Below are positions 48,320-60,479 of a stretch of 64,000 nucleotides of DNA, one piece after another; positions within the stretch are counted from its first letter, which is position 1, and every line of letters begins with the position of its first letter. This stretch comes from Coriaria nepalensis (Eukaryota; Streptophyta; Magnoliopsida; Cucurbitales; Coriariaceae), in NCBI GenBank assembly GCA_027186245.1, contig CP114500.1, forward strand, positions 5,032,001-5,096,000, written 5' to 3'. A model generated the notes under the pieces. That model did not search any database. It was not told the DNA's origin and saw nothing but the letters and a program-made list of their open reading frames with translations. Both the position numbers and the translations under genes were made by a program.

Positions 48320-49971
48320 TGCGGGTCTTGCGGATGGATATGTTCTGTAAGTTTGCTTTGATACTCCATCTCTCTATTCTGCTTTCCTTTTTTCTTTTTT
48401 TTTTTAAATTAAGAATTTCAAACATTGAGATACAAAGAAACCACATATCTTGTAAGGTTAGTTGTGTAAACATGCTTGAAAGTAGGGATATGCAGGATTA
48501 TCTGTATCATCCAGTATCCGAATGGGCGGATGTTTTGCCCTCCAAATTTGAGACGGACGGATATCCACCCATACCAACCCTAACTATATCTCAGATCTCA
48601 AGCTTCAAAGCTGCACGCAGCCTCATCTCCTCTCCCTCTTACATTTCCATTTATCTCTCTATTGCTGCTGCACTGCCGCAATGGCGGCCAGTGCCGGTCC
48701 ATCGCGCCTCTTCTCTCCCTCTCAGATTTGCACCACGCTGCCACCACCAGGCCTACCACCGGCCATTGCTATGCAACAGCTTTTTTCCATATGAAACTCT
48801 ACAACCCATTGTAGATGTGCAGTTCCAGGCAGAAAATAAGCAGAACCCTGAGTAATGAGTCAAAAGATTCTCCTTAAATCACACGATCTAACAAAACCTA
48901 TTTGAGCTAAAAACACTGTAAATGTAGATAAGTCATTAAATGTAGCTAAAAACACTGTATTGCATCATGGCAGATAATAGCGCCCGCTGCACATGCCTAC
49001 TTGAAAGCATAATACATCAAATATAGAAAAGTCATTGTAGGTGAGGATACTTTCTCTATGCCTTCAAGGAGTTGATGTAGGGGGTCTTTCTAGTGAAATG
49101 TAGTCTCTATAATGAACTTGGTGATTTTATTGTGCATTGGCACGACTGTTACTGAAATCGTCTCCTATTCTCTCATGAACCACTCATTTCTCCAGTCAAG
49201 TGCAACAAACCAATTCTGTCAAGTACGTGTAAGCTAGAATATGGAGAAAGCGAGTATATTACCCAGTAGGTCAGGGATAATATAGAAAAGACATGGCAGA
49301 TAAGATATTGAATATAAAGGAGAGGACTAAGTCTGTAATCTATAATTAAAAGTGAGTGGGCCTATTGAACGATCATGCACATTGCACCGGCTTATTCTTC
49401 TGCTCCTTTTATTTGTAGAAGTTATTCATCTGCTGTTTATGTTATTACTTTTTCCTGTTCTGGGTCTTATATCTGCTTTGTAAATTTTGGAACTGTTTCA
49501 TTTAATTCTGCAACAGGGGTCGTCTATTTTTTGGGTCCAGGAAGAAATGAGAGAAGCATATTGTCCCGACTCCCAATCTCAACAGGAACTGCTGAACACG
49601 CAGATGGCCAATTGCGTCAAGCTTCTTGTCTTGCGGATGGCTAATTGCGTAAGCCTTTTGGGATCAGCGTATATGCTATGAGATCAGTTGTAAAAGATAC
49701 TCGGTGCTTCTCTCTATCATTTTAGTTGGGAGCTTTTTAGATACTTATATTTTGTCAGGGGAATAAGTTGGGGTAGTTCGGAATTATTGATTCAAAGAAG
49801 TAAATTGAGGGAGAAATTGATTACACATCTTAATTAGGAGATCAGTGTATATAAATTTTCTACATGAATGTGATTGACTAGAAGTACCTGCTATTTGCTT
49901 AAGGTCTCCTGGAGGGTGTTTGAAAGAGGCTTGGTTGTAGTCCCTTTGACTTACAAAGGCAGGGTTTGGTT
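48320..49971 (+). other. Downstream region of the RING gene
   Basis: No second gene was seen. TAGGGATATGCAGGATTATC at 48485 resembles the terminus of the hAT element at 49980 (AAGGGATGTGCAAT), but no matching right end was found. A possible 3' UTR intron runs from a donor at 48346 (CTGTAAGT) to an acceptor near 49515 (CAACAG). CTTGCGGATGG recurs at 48329 and 49629. Confidence 0.4.
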
Positions 49972-49979
49972 ATAAAAAT
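49972..49979 (+). repeat. Left 8-bp target-site duplication of the hAT element
   Basis: ATAAAAAT, identical to 53212-53219 on the other side of the element. Confidence 0.88.
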
Positions 49980-52900
49980 AAGGGATGTGCAATAGATCCG
50001 ATCCGTCTCCGATCCTATCTTACTTGATCCGGCGGATAGGGTCGGAAATGGATTGGATAATGACCCCCCCCCCCCCCCCACAAAATGGTCTAATTAGGTA
50101 TCCAATCCAATCATTTTTTGCGGGAATCCAATATGTCATATGATGATATCATGTGACAGGTATCGTCATCCGACATGTTAGATACTATTATATATCTAAA
50201 AAAAAGAAAATTGAATTTGCGCTTGCGCTTTGCAAAAGTAGACCCGTGCCAACACCGAGGAAGACCAGAGTCCGCTGCCACTGCCCAACACTTTGTCTCA
50301 CGCTCTCCGCCTGACACCAACACCGGTCTCTGTGCTTTCCATTAGTTTAATGAATTGTTTGATTTTAGTTTAATAGATTCCAATAAAAAATTTAATTTAT
50401 TTCATATCTTTATATCCAGCAGTTTCAATGGGCTAGATATCAAAGCGGCCACTGCGCAATGGGTTATTGAGTCGAAGTAGGCCTTCCGTTAAGCAGAGCA
50501 CCCAAGTTTCATTAGATTATTAAAGATAATTGATCCACGTTTAGGGGTGCCATCACGATTGCACGTGAAGTGATAAAGTTATTTGTGACAATGTCGGTGA
50601 AGTTGAGAGGGTTTTTCAAGGAGTTTGATGTATATGTCTCTCTCACCGCCAACACATAGACTTCCATTCAAAATATGTCCTATATATGTGTGATTGCCCA
50701 CTATGTTGATAGTAGTTGAGAGGTTCAAATTATTATTTTTAAGATTGTGGATGATCACAAAGGTAATACTATCAGGAAGCTACTAGCTGAAATTATCTGT
50801 GAGTGGGGCATTCGTCTTGTTGGGTGCGTGACAATAGATAACGTCTCAGCTAATAATGTAGCTATATCCGACTTGAAGAAAAAGCTTCAGGAGGAGGTGA
50901 TGTTGCTTGACGGGAATCATATGCACTTCAGGTAAATGCTCAAATATAGTTAGACCTTAACATTTCTTTCAATATATTCTTATAGATGAGTAATGATGAT
51001 TTTTTTCTTCTCATAGGTGTGCTTGCCACATAATTAATATCATTGTGCATGAGAGATTGCAAGTGTCAAACTATTCTATTGAGAAGATTTATGCAGCAGT
51101 TAAGTGCATCCGGTCATCGCCGACATGTGAAAAAGCATTCAAAAAATATTGTGAATGGGAAGGCCTCGACCTTGACAAGAAGATGTGGCTTGACACTGCC
51201 ACTAGGTGGAACTCGACGTACATTTATGCTTCAGAAGGCATATCCCTATCAGAATGCAATTATGAAGTTTGTGTTCCGCCATTAATATTATGTTTTATAC
51301 TTTTTGCCCACTATATGAAAGTTGGACTTATGAATCTATTTTATTGATTAAGACTGCAAATGAAAGAGCAAGCATTTCCTTAATTGAGTGATTATGAAAT
51401 GGCCCAAATGTATTTGAAATTTTTGGGATACTTTCTTGATGCAATGAAGATGTTATATGCTATTAAGTATGCAATCGTTCATCAATGTATTGTATCCAAA
51501 TGTTCACCCTTCATATGATTATTAGGGAAACGTCCCAACAAACTCTTATGCTTGATAGGGTGGCCAACCGTATCAAGAAAAAGTCGATAGGTATTGAGAC
51601 AATCCTGATAAAATGAATCTCTTAGTTTATGTTGCAAGTCTATTGGATTCCCGAAACAAGTCTACAATGACTTTTAAAATGCTTAAGTATTTTTATGAAA
51701 AAGTCTCAGATAGTTCAAGACATGCCAATCGGTTGATCAGGAAATTACAAGCGTGTTTGCAGTCTTTATATGATTGCTATAAAGAGAGGGATTTTGCATC
51801 ATCATCCATAACCGTCACATTATCCAATGTCTCATCCACCTCACATCTAGATGTAGGGATACAATCTTTATGAGGACTTACTAATTTAGTGAAATATTTC
51901 TATGTGATTCGTAGTTCGAGATTGCTCACTCGACAAACTATAGAGATGAAGCAATACCTAGATGTTGATGGTCTTGTTGATTACCATGACCACTTTGATG
52001 TTTTTCGATGGTGGAGGGTGAATGGGTACAAGTACCCGAAACTGTAGCGAATAGCTAGAGATAATTTTGCCATACCCATATCTACGGTTGCTTCAGAGTC
52101 CACATTTAGCACGAGTGGACGTACGATCATAGACTTTCGTAGTGTGCTTACTCCCTCTATGGTCGAGGCACTTATCTGTGTGCAAAGCTAGCTTTTGAGC
52201 ATGAGGTTTATCTTAGCTAGTGTTGTGGATGCAATAGAGATCTTTGATCAAGAGGATATTGTTGATGTTTGTTGAACTAGTTGATATTTTTTAAATTTTG
52301 TGAACTTGTTGATATTTTTTAAGTTTGTAAACTTGTTGATTTTTTTTTTTAATTTGGTGAACTTATTGATGAACTGCACACTTGTTGTGATTGTAATGTT
52401 ATAAAATTTAAATCTATGATAGTAGGGATTTTCATTGTGCAGTTATTTTGTAAAATATAATTATTAGTTACTAGTTTCTAGAGTTACTCTATGGATCAAA
52501 GACTCCTTCGACCCGTAGAGTAACTCTAAGGGTCAAAGAGCCCTTCACAAGTCGAGACCCTTTGACCCTTAAAGTAACTCTAAGGGTCGAAGGGCCATTC
52601 GTAGGTCTAGGACCTTCGACCCGACCTCTCACATGTCGGTCTATGGTCGAAGGGTCGGAGGGTCGGAGGGTTGAATGGTCGAAAGGTCAAAGGCCTCGAT
52701 GCCTTAAGATGCGCAAACTGATGTCTCACAAACTTTGTGGTCGAAGGATTAAAGGGTCGAAGAGCATCTCAGACTGAAAACTCACATTATTCGAGTTCCT
52801 TGAAGGGTCGAAGGGCATCTCAGACTGAAAACTCACATAATTCGAGTTCCTTAGAAGGGTCAAAAGGTTGAAAGGTCGAATGGTATCTCACATAATTCGA

Positions 52901-53211
52901 CCCTTCGACCCTTAGTTACGTATGTATATATTTAATATTTTAATTAATATAAAATCTTACATAAATATATATAATTAATAGATATAGTTACATACAACGT
53001 AATTTAAATATATATAATTATATGTATAATTAAAATATAATTATAATAATTTTTAAGAAATTAGGTTTTCGGCCATCCGCCCTGATTTTGTGTAGATCAG
53101 TGTGAATTGGAGGTATTACTTTCTATTTTTATCAGATCAAATACCTGATCCAACCAAAAACAACGGATATCTACATGCAACGGATCGGATTTTACACGTT
53201 GCACATCCCTA
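49980..53211 (+). mobile_element. Ac-like hAT transposon, 3.2 kb
   Basis: The termini are AAGGGATGTGCAA on the left and TTGCACATCCCTA on the right, a 12 of 13 match as inverted repeats and close to the Ac end sequence. Perfect 8-bp duplications (ATAAAAAT) flank it. Subterminal ATCCGATCCG words occur inside both ends. The interior carries a decayed transposase (50590-52275) in the + direction, a poly-C run at 50065-50079, and a dense cluster of GGTCGAAGG words at 52490-52920. The only terminal mismatch is the first base. Confidence 0.9.
50590..52275 (+). pseudogene. hAT transposase (Ac/RICESLEEPER type), decayed
   Basis: The catalytic domain blocks are in order. 50747-50935 reads DHKGNTIRKLLAEIICEWGI then TIDNVSANNVAI. 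After a retained GT...AG intron (50934-51016), the next block reads CACHIINIIVHERLQ and ATRWNSTYIYA (51017-51270). 51613-51790 reads MNLLVYVASLLDSRNK then LQSLYDCYKERDF. The C-terminal dimerisation region at 51945-52190 reads FRWWRVNGYKYPKL, IPISTVASESTFSTSGRTI and SVLTPSMVEALICVQS. Stops occur (for example after YPKL and after VQS), and several frames are used. The BED zinc finger expected at the N-terminus was not recognised. Confidence 0.9.
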
Positions 53212-53219
53212 ATAAAAAT
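53212..53219 (+). repeat. Right 8-bp target-site duplication of the hAT element
   Basis: ATAAAAAT, identical to the copy at 49972-49979. Confidence 0.88.
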
Positions 53220-53979
53220 AAGAGATTATTTTTAAAAGTATCCATCTCCTGATACTTTTTTTTGTGAAAATACCTTCCATCCCCATTTGTTTTGCTTTTT
53301 ACCCTTTTGAAATAATAAAAATTTTAAAAAAATCAAAAATATGAAATTACCAATTAATCTTCACATCATTTTCTTAAGTTAAGACATTAACTTACCGATA
53401 TCTTTCTCTTCTGTTCTCTTCAAATCTTGAATCTCCAAACTTGCAAACCGGCATCTTACTTTTCTCTCTTTCCTTTGTTTCACTCTAATCAAAATATTCT
53501 TCATATGTTCTCCTATTCTCTCACTCTCTCATTCTTAACTCCAAACCGACATCTTACTCTTCTCTCCTCTTATCTTCGTTTCACTCTAACCGAAATCCTC
53601 TTCCTCTGCCCTCCTCTGCTCTCCTCTTCTCTCTCACGCTCTCATTCTCTTCTCACTTACTTAGCAGCTTCATTCTCATTTCACTCTGCCACGGAGAATA
53701 ATTGGTTTAGATAATATGAAAATGAGACAATTTATTTTGAATTTGAAGAAATTATTATATGATTTGGAGTTAAATTTAAGTTTGAGCTTATTATTGTTAT
53801 AGGTGTGGATCTGTGAAATGTGAGTCTACATATGTGAGATCGCACATGTCGTTCTGTGCATCTCAGACTGACATCTTACATGTCGGCTTAAGTCTTAGAA
53901 CGACATCTCGACTCGGTTTGTGAAATTCTATGTAGTATAAATAAATTGAAATTATTTTTTATTTATTATTTTCAAGGTG
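53220..53979. other. CT-rich stretch ahead of the DUF1985-Ulp1 relic
   Basis: 53390-53690 is rich in CTCT and TTCTC and may be a leader of the relic downstream. 53855-53885 shares CATCTCAGACTGA and ACATGTCGG with the interior of the hAT element. Confidence 0.35.
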
Positions 53980-56040
53980 AGCTCTCGGTTAGACTTTCTC
54001 GCATGCTTAAATCTGAGGATAATTTTTCATCATCCATTATCATTTAATCGAAATTGCATGACGTTTTCGGTATGATTAAGAGAAATTTTAATTACAGAGA
54101 ATTAGAAATATTTAGTAAATCATGCTTCAGACATTTCTTAAAGGTTGATGAGAGGCTTACATTCTCTACCCAAATAATTAATTTTTTGATTACCCGTCAG
54201 ACTCAATAAAAAATTATGATTCATGGTATATTATAAATGGTCAACCTCTCCGTTATTCAATAAAATAATTTACTCTTACTACTGGATTAATATGTCATAA
54301 AATATCAGCCTCTTTATCGGTCGAAGTTAGGAAAAATGCTAAATTTTTTAATTACTGATTTAAAGGAAATGATAATATTACATGTGGTCAACTTATAGAA
54401 ATTTTCTAAAATATGGAGAGTAGAACTAAGAAACGGCATGATCGAGATGCTGATGAAACAATAAAGATGGATGATTTACAAGTGAAGGTATGGCTTTTTT
54501 GCCTTTTTGTGGTTGCTTTCTTAAGTTTAAGGGAGTCGCATAAAATACAACGTTAATATTTATATATAGTCTCATATATGTAGTTCTTCAATAATTATCC
54601 TTGGGGTGAAACAGTTCATGAGAGAACTATACAAAGTATTAAGAGGGATGACCTCGTCGAGAAGTCCGTAAAGCTGCAAATAGAGAAAAAAATAGTTGTT
54701 AACTGGGGCTTACTCGGTTTTCTGCTCGCCTTCTAGGTAATTAGTCTTAGTTTTGATTTATAGTTAGTTTTTATTACTTAACAATTTTTAATGATATTTT
54801 TTTTAATTATATTAGATATGAATGCTTGAAGCAATTTCAAGAATTGGAGAAACCTTTGGGGAGAATTTAGAGAAAACTCGTAAGCCACAGATTTTAAATT
54901 GGGTCATGTATTCTAATAAACCAATGCTCAAGAAAATCATCGAAGTTTTGAATAACCAAGATGTTAGTTTTTATTACAATCAATAAATATTCATTTTACC
55001 GAGTTATGTAAAAAAAATTTAATGATGTAGGCTAAATTATATGGAATCTTACGCCCATTAAGGAGGGAAGAATATTATGCTTATATTCATTTGACCCGTT
55101 CGACGACGAGGTTGATAATGACATCATTGATTATGTGATTGCTTTACTTGATTCCACCATCGAGGACGTAGACTATTCTGAAGAGTCTTTTGTATATATT
55201 GTTCAACATGACAAGGATGTCGTAGTGGAGGAGGAGGAAGAGAAGGAGAATGTAAATATGGAGTTGGCACAAGATTTTTTAGAAGTGGAAGATGAGACAC
55301 CAACTCTTGATCGAGCCTTTCCATCTACACCAATCATTGATCGTTATATGTGGTATATGATGCAAAAGATGAAAAAGAAAATTGAGGCTATTGGTTAAAC
55401 GATGGAGCAGAGATTAGGTGAGCTAGGGGGAGATTCGGTGAGTTGGAGCATAAAGTCGATTTGATCTATGAGAAAATAGGGGCTATATCACTAGGTATGT
55501 ATGAAATCCAACTTATGTAAAACTTTTATATCTTAGATTTTTATTATTATGTCCTAACACGATTGATTTTTGAGTTATAGTTACATAGTATGAATGACAC
55601 AATAGCATGAAAGCTCTGCTTTGGAGAATATATCAAATATTTACATGTCATTGAACTTAAAAAATATGCATTGCGTGGCCTTATATGTGGACTTAGACAA
55701 CTGGACTCAATACATTATAGATTTGAGAGTAGATATCTAGGAGAAACTGAAGTCATACTCATATGTTTAGCATTATGTAAGGTCTTACCTCAACTCATCT
55801 ACTTGATACCCAATTTGAAGAATAAATATGAGAATTTGAATTATAGAGATTTTAATTTACAAATGATGGAAATACCCTAAAAAAAGAAATGATGAGATTG
55901 TGGTGTTTATACAATTAAATATATAAATTTTAATTTGATAGGATTTTCATTAGATGAAATAAATAATAATATGATTAAGTTATATAGGCGTAAGATATAT
56001 ACTGACTTGTATAGACATATGTGGGCTTTATGATAGAAAA
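53980..56040 (+). pseudogene. DUF1985-Ulp1 protease transposon gene, decayed
   Basis: Two domains are recognisable in order. DUF1985 at 54250-54960 reads in pieces as FTLTTGLICHKI, FKGNDNITCGQLIEIF, NMESRTKKRHDRDADETIKM, NNYPWGETV, SIKRDDLVEKSVKLQ and RIGETFGENLEKTR. A Ulp1/C48 cysteine protease tail at 55640-56030 reads SLNLKNMHCVALYVDLDNWT, then LIPNLKNKYENLNYRDFNLQ, then the catalytic block DCGVYT at 55896-55913. These proteins are found in plant Mutator-like elements that captured a SUMO-protease gene. The acidic segment at 55135-55398 is the linker. Stops and frame shifts abound. No terminal repeats or mudrA-type transposase were seen. Confidence 0.75.
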
Positions 56041-56103
56041 TGTGTACATATTAATTTATGTCCAAATGATTTAGGTGGAAAAAAAATAATTATAAATAAT
56101 TAA

Positions 56104-56130
56104 GAGGAGGGAGGGAGGGAGGGAGGGGAA
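56104..56130 (+). repeat. (GGGA)n run with G-quadruplex pattern
   Basis: Five or more closely spaced runs of GGG (GAGGGAGGGAGGGAGGGAGG) satisfy the G3N1-7 quadruplex rule. Confidence 0.85.
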
Positions 56131-57109
56131 AGGAGATTTTGGTTTGCCCCAAAATCTTGAAATATGTAAAACGATCTATGTTGAAAATAGTATTATAGAT
56201 GATTTCTAAGTGAAGGATACACCTCTCAACTAAAATAGTATTCCATCTTTCAAATTCTTTTGGTACCCAAGATTTCGATGATTTTGAGGTGCCACTGTCA
56301 TATATTCATTCACCATCGAAACATATTAGTATGAAAATAGATGAATTCATTCCTAAAAAAGAAACAAAAAATTTTTTGGAGATAAATATGTGGAAAAAAA
56401 AAAGATACCGGTCCAATTTTCATTAAACCAATATCGATTTTTTGGTGAACTTGTGATTATGTCAAATATACTTGATTACATTTGACATTATGTTGTTATC
56501 TCAATTATGCTATTAAGAATCATGTTCTATGATTGACTTATTATGTAATTTTCTTGATGAATATTTTGTGCAAATATTAGAAACTATTATTTTTATTATG
56601 TGATCATTTAGTTTTGTTGAATGATATTACTTATTATGTGATCATGTCTATATATTATAAGCATCAATCAAAATTCTATTGAAACTTCTTGAAGGAAAAT
56701 TGATCATGTGATTGATGATAAGTATATCCACAGTTATCTCTAGTGCATTTTTTGTGTATTTTTAATGCTAATTTTTAATTAGCTATTTTATTTTTATATT
56801 GATTATAATATTTCTTTACACTTTATTTTCACTATCTTAATAATAATATTAAGACTATTTGCTCAAGCAAGAAATAGAAAAGTCAATCATTTTTCCTTTG
56901 GCTTGTACTATAGGAATATTAGTATAATTTAAATACATCTTATTGTAAACTAGAAGTTCATAGATTAAAACATGTTATCATAAATTAGAAGTTTACATAT
57001 TAAAAAATTTTTATAATTTGGCATGACAGGCTGAGATATACCAAATCAAAGATGCAAATAATTATTTAGAATTCACATAGACATCCATTGAATAAGTAGA
57101 AGATTTTTC
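56131..57109. other. AT-rich DNA, unassigned
   Basis: 56240-56400 reads in one frame as a short acidic-charged peptide (NSFGTQDFDDFEVPLSYI and on) that I do not recognise. It could be a further piece of a transposon protein. Confidence 0.35.
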
Positions 57110-59760
57110 AATTTAATGAATTCTCAAATGTTACTTGTTCTCAAGGCAAATTTATTATTAAACCATTACCAATTAAAGTTGGAATTAAATTCTCCGCATT
57201 TGTAAAACACATTCAAGGTGATGTATATGGGCTCATACATCTATCATTTGGACCATTTAGATATATTGTTAATTATATAGTTTTAATAAATACATCTACT
57301 AGATAACTATATGTATATCTATTATCGATTCACAACCTGAAATTTGTAAGATTGTTTCCTCAAATTATTTTATTATGAGCACAAAGACTATTGGCTTATA
57401 AAATATTGGTGGCTTTACATCCCAACCTTTTTATATGTTCATGAGTTTAGATATTAAATAAATGTGGGCCATGTTTATACACAAAATGATCTAACACAAT
57501 CATTTATGAAACGCCTCTAATTAATAAATAGATCACTGCTTTTGAGAATAAAAGTCCATGTTTCTATTTGGGAACATGCTATCTTGCATGCATGTTTGTA
57601 TCTACCAAGCCAATAAGTTATCATAAATTTTTTTATTTATAATTGGCTTTCGATTAAAAGTCAAATATCTCTTAAATAATAATATTTGATATACAATATA
57701 CTCCACCACAATGTACATTAATAGATCTTGAAAGGAGATTGGGAATATGTTATGTATGACTGGAAATTATCTCAGGTACTCAAGAAGTTAGACAAGTAAG
57801 ATTCTAGGGGAAGGGCATAGCCTCACCTTGCAGTATGAGAGTGTTCGTTGCTGGGACGGGTTCAAATTGGATTGAAGGGAGGAGGAATTTGGAGACAGGA
57901 TTGCTCGTGTTTATGGATTGAAGGAGATTCAAGTTGGGAAAAAGGTTGTATTTGCCAACGGTGTAAAAAGAATATCCATCTTAACAATGAAAATGTAAGG
58001 ACTGTTGTCTTTGGGATATTTAAATAAATATATATATATAGATACTTTTTTATTATATAATTTATTTAATATATATTATTTTAAATATATTAAATAGATT
58101 CAATTTACACAATACAAGAGACCCATCCCTCTTGTATTGGAAATATTTTCACACAAAGATATATAGATTGTTGTTTTACTAAAACAGTTGTTTAAATATT
58201 AGGGGGAGAAAATAAGTAATTGGAGAAAAATGTTACATAATATTAATTATCATAATATCATCTTGATCCTCGTATAAATCTAAACAAGAAATTCAAAAGA
58301 TGATTTATAGCAAATTAAATCTCAAATGCATTTACTAACTGTAAAATAATAACCATGTCATATATACCAGCCACAAATATATCAACTCAAATTAATATCC
58401 CTATAAAATAATATGTTAGTATTTTAGAAAATTAATATAAGACGAGAGCATGATAGATCAATAGGTTTTAAAGGGAAAAAAATCCTTAAAAAAAAAAAGG
58501 TATTAAATGCCCAAATTATTGAGGTGGATACTCATAAAGAGAACATAGACATAACAAATTATGAAACATCATAAGAGGTTTAGGTATCCAAAAATTATAA
58601 AGAAAAATGAGGATCTTGAACAAAATCAGTAAAAGAATTTCAACTTCAAAAGGAATATTTGGCCAAACTAGAAAAATATAATTCAACTCAATTACAAAAT
58701 TTGAGACATTTATGAAATTATAGTCCGAACACTTGAATATGTAAAACTAGTAAGATGCAAAAGCATATTTTTGTGAAAAGAGATTGAACTCATAATATAT
58801 AAACGACTTGGTGGTGGACTTATAGTCCAAATACTTGATATTGACTATGAAGATACATATCTCCTATGATGGATTTGAGTAATTTTCAACTTCTTATCTA
58901 TCTGGAAAGACGTAAGAGACTGAATATGTATCTAATTATATAATTATAGCTTATTTATATGGCTCGTATAAAAATGATAATGTTACGAAAATCTCTAAAG
59001 GATTTAAAATGCCTGACATATGTAATTAAATATTTGAGAATCTATTTAATTAGTATACTCTATCTTTATATGGCTAAAGCTAACCTGATGGGCGTGATAT
59101 TAACGTCTTAGTAAATATTTGGTTATAAGAATGATCTTATAAAAGAAAAATGGATATGAATTTGGGACGTATGATGATGACTTAAACATTATTAAAAGTC
59201 TCGAAGAACTTTCAAAGTTTTGTCTTAGCCTAGAGATTGAGTATTTAGCTAATGAGATTTATATTCATCAATCAACTTATTTAGAAAAGATCCTAAATTG
59301 ATTTCACATGGAAAAATCACATCCATTGAATCTTCATATGGTTATTGGGTTGCTTGATATCATTATAGACGTTTTGAACTCGAGAAGATAAAGAAAAAGT
59401 ACTTGGTCCTAAAATACTATATCTTAGTATAGTAGATACATTAATGTATCTTGCAATGATACCTAATTTAGTCATTATCTATAAATTTGTTAATAAAATT
59501 TTGTTCCTCTCAGATATGAAGATATTGGAATGATATCTTTCATTATTTTGAAGGAACAACTAATTTGAGTTTATTTTATTCTAGACCAAAATTGATCAGT
59601 TATATAAATACAATGTATTTATCTGATCCACATAAAGATCGATTTCTAATGAGCTACTTATTTACCAGCGGTGGAAAAATTATTCCATAGCTCTATGAAA
59701 CGAATTATTCCATGTCTCTTTGAAGTTGGATCCTATTAAATTTTAATTTTAGAATTTCTA
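57110..59760 (+). pseudogene. Ty1/copia pol relic
   Basis: Blocks across frames in the correct order: integrase (GKFIIKPLPIKVGIKFSAFV, HIQGDVYGLIHLSFGPFRYI) at 57150-57270; the SxKPISYHKF and APPQCTLIDLERRLGICYVY block to 57760; the linker with LGGENK and DPRINLNKKFKR at 58195-58310; then reverse transcriptase and RNase H in decayed form at 58920-59690 (KVLGPKILYLSIVDTLMYLA at 59395, TTNLSLFYS-like at 59545, YLSDPHKDRF-like at 59620). An unrelated segment interrupts it at about 57765-58050. No LTRs were found. Confidence 0.8.
57765..58050 (+). other. Foreign segment inside the copia relic
   Basis: The copia reading stops after a recognisable block at 57760 and resumes after 58050. Between them, 57834-57998 reads as a fairly GC-rich peptide, YESVRCWDGFKLD, one stop, then EEEFGDRIARVYGLKEIQVG and KKVVFANGVKRISI. 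It follows an acceptor-like CTTGCAG. I do not recognise the family. Confidence 0.5.
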
Positions 59761-60155
59761 ATTTTATTTCTAAGTTTTTGGTAGAAAATTGTGATTTTCA
59801 CTTTGATTAAAAAGTAGATTTATCAAAATTTCTAATTATCTAAAATCTGTAAAATGAAAATTTTAAAAATGATGCAGTCTAAATTTTTATTATCATTTTG
59901 ATGTCTTAATGTGTATTACGAGTACAGTCATAATGGGGAATTATAAAAATGAGTTGGATCTAAAAGCATTTACATCCCATAGCTAAAGGTACTAAAAATG
60001 AGTTGTATAATAAAGTAGTTATCTAAAATTTAAAATTATAAAAAAAAAAAAAAAGGTAGCATATTAACAAAATTAAATTAAATTTAAAGAAATTGATAAT
60101 TAATCAGATGTGAATATTCTAAATAAGTAGCTCATAACAAGTTTTCTCTACTCTA

Positions 60156-60437
60156 TCATCCTCTTCCCTTTTTCTTTTTGAGATTTTTTAGAGTAAAAAA
60201 GAAAGTAAAATAAGGACTGACGGTAGAGAGAAGGCGAGAGAGGTGTTGAATACTTGGACAAAGTAAATAGAAAGCCTTGGAACAGCAAAGTTGCTTAGAT
60301 TTTTCAGAAGCTTCTAGTTTTAAATGGATATAATAAGATCTTGGTGGGTTTGTTAAAGAAGCAGCAGAGAGATGAACTTGAGTTTTTGTAGCTAAAGTGG
60401 CTAAATTTGAGTTGAGATTCAGTGCCCAAGTTTGCAC
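60156..60437 (-). CDS. Hypothetical ORF, 93 residues
   Basis: An open frame on the minus strand begins MQTWALNLNSNLATLATKTQ, Ser/Thr/Leu-rich and poor in acidic residues at the start, a composition that would suit a plastid transit peptide. It ends in a Lys run. No domain is recognised, and no continuing exon is visible at lower coordinates. It may be a first exon, a fragment or chance. Confidence 0.25.
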   Translation of the reverse strand: MQTWALNLNSNLATLATKTQVHLSAASLTNPPRSYYIHLKLEASEKSKQLCCSKAFYLLCPSIQHLSRLLSTVSPYFTFFFTLKNLKKKKGRG

Positions 60438-60479
60438 TTACCACACATTCAGAGAGATCTCAATCGTTCTTTTTCTATC

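Noticed and set aside
48319..48855. A 178-codon frame after the RING gene
   Set aside because: It begins inside the 3' region of the RING gene, runs through poly-T and a transposon-like end, and matches no family.
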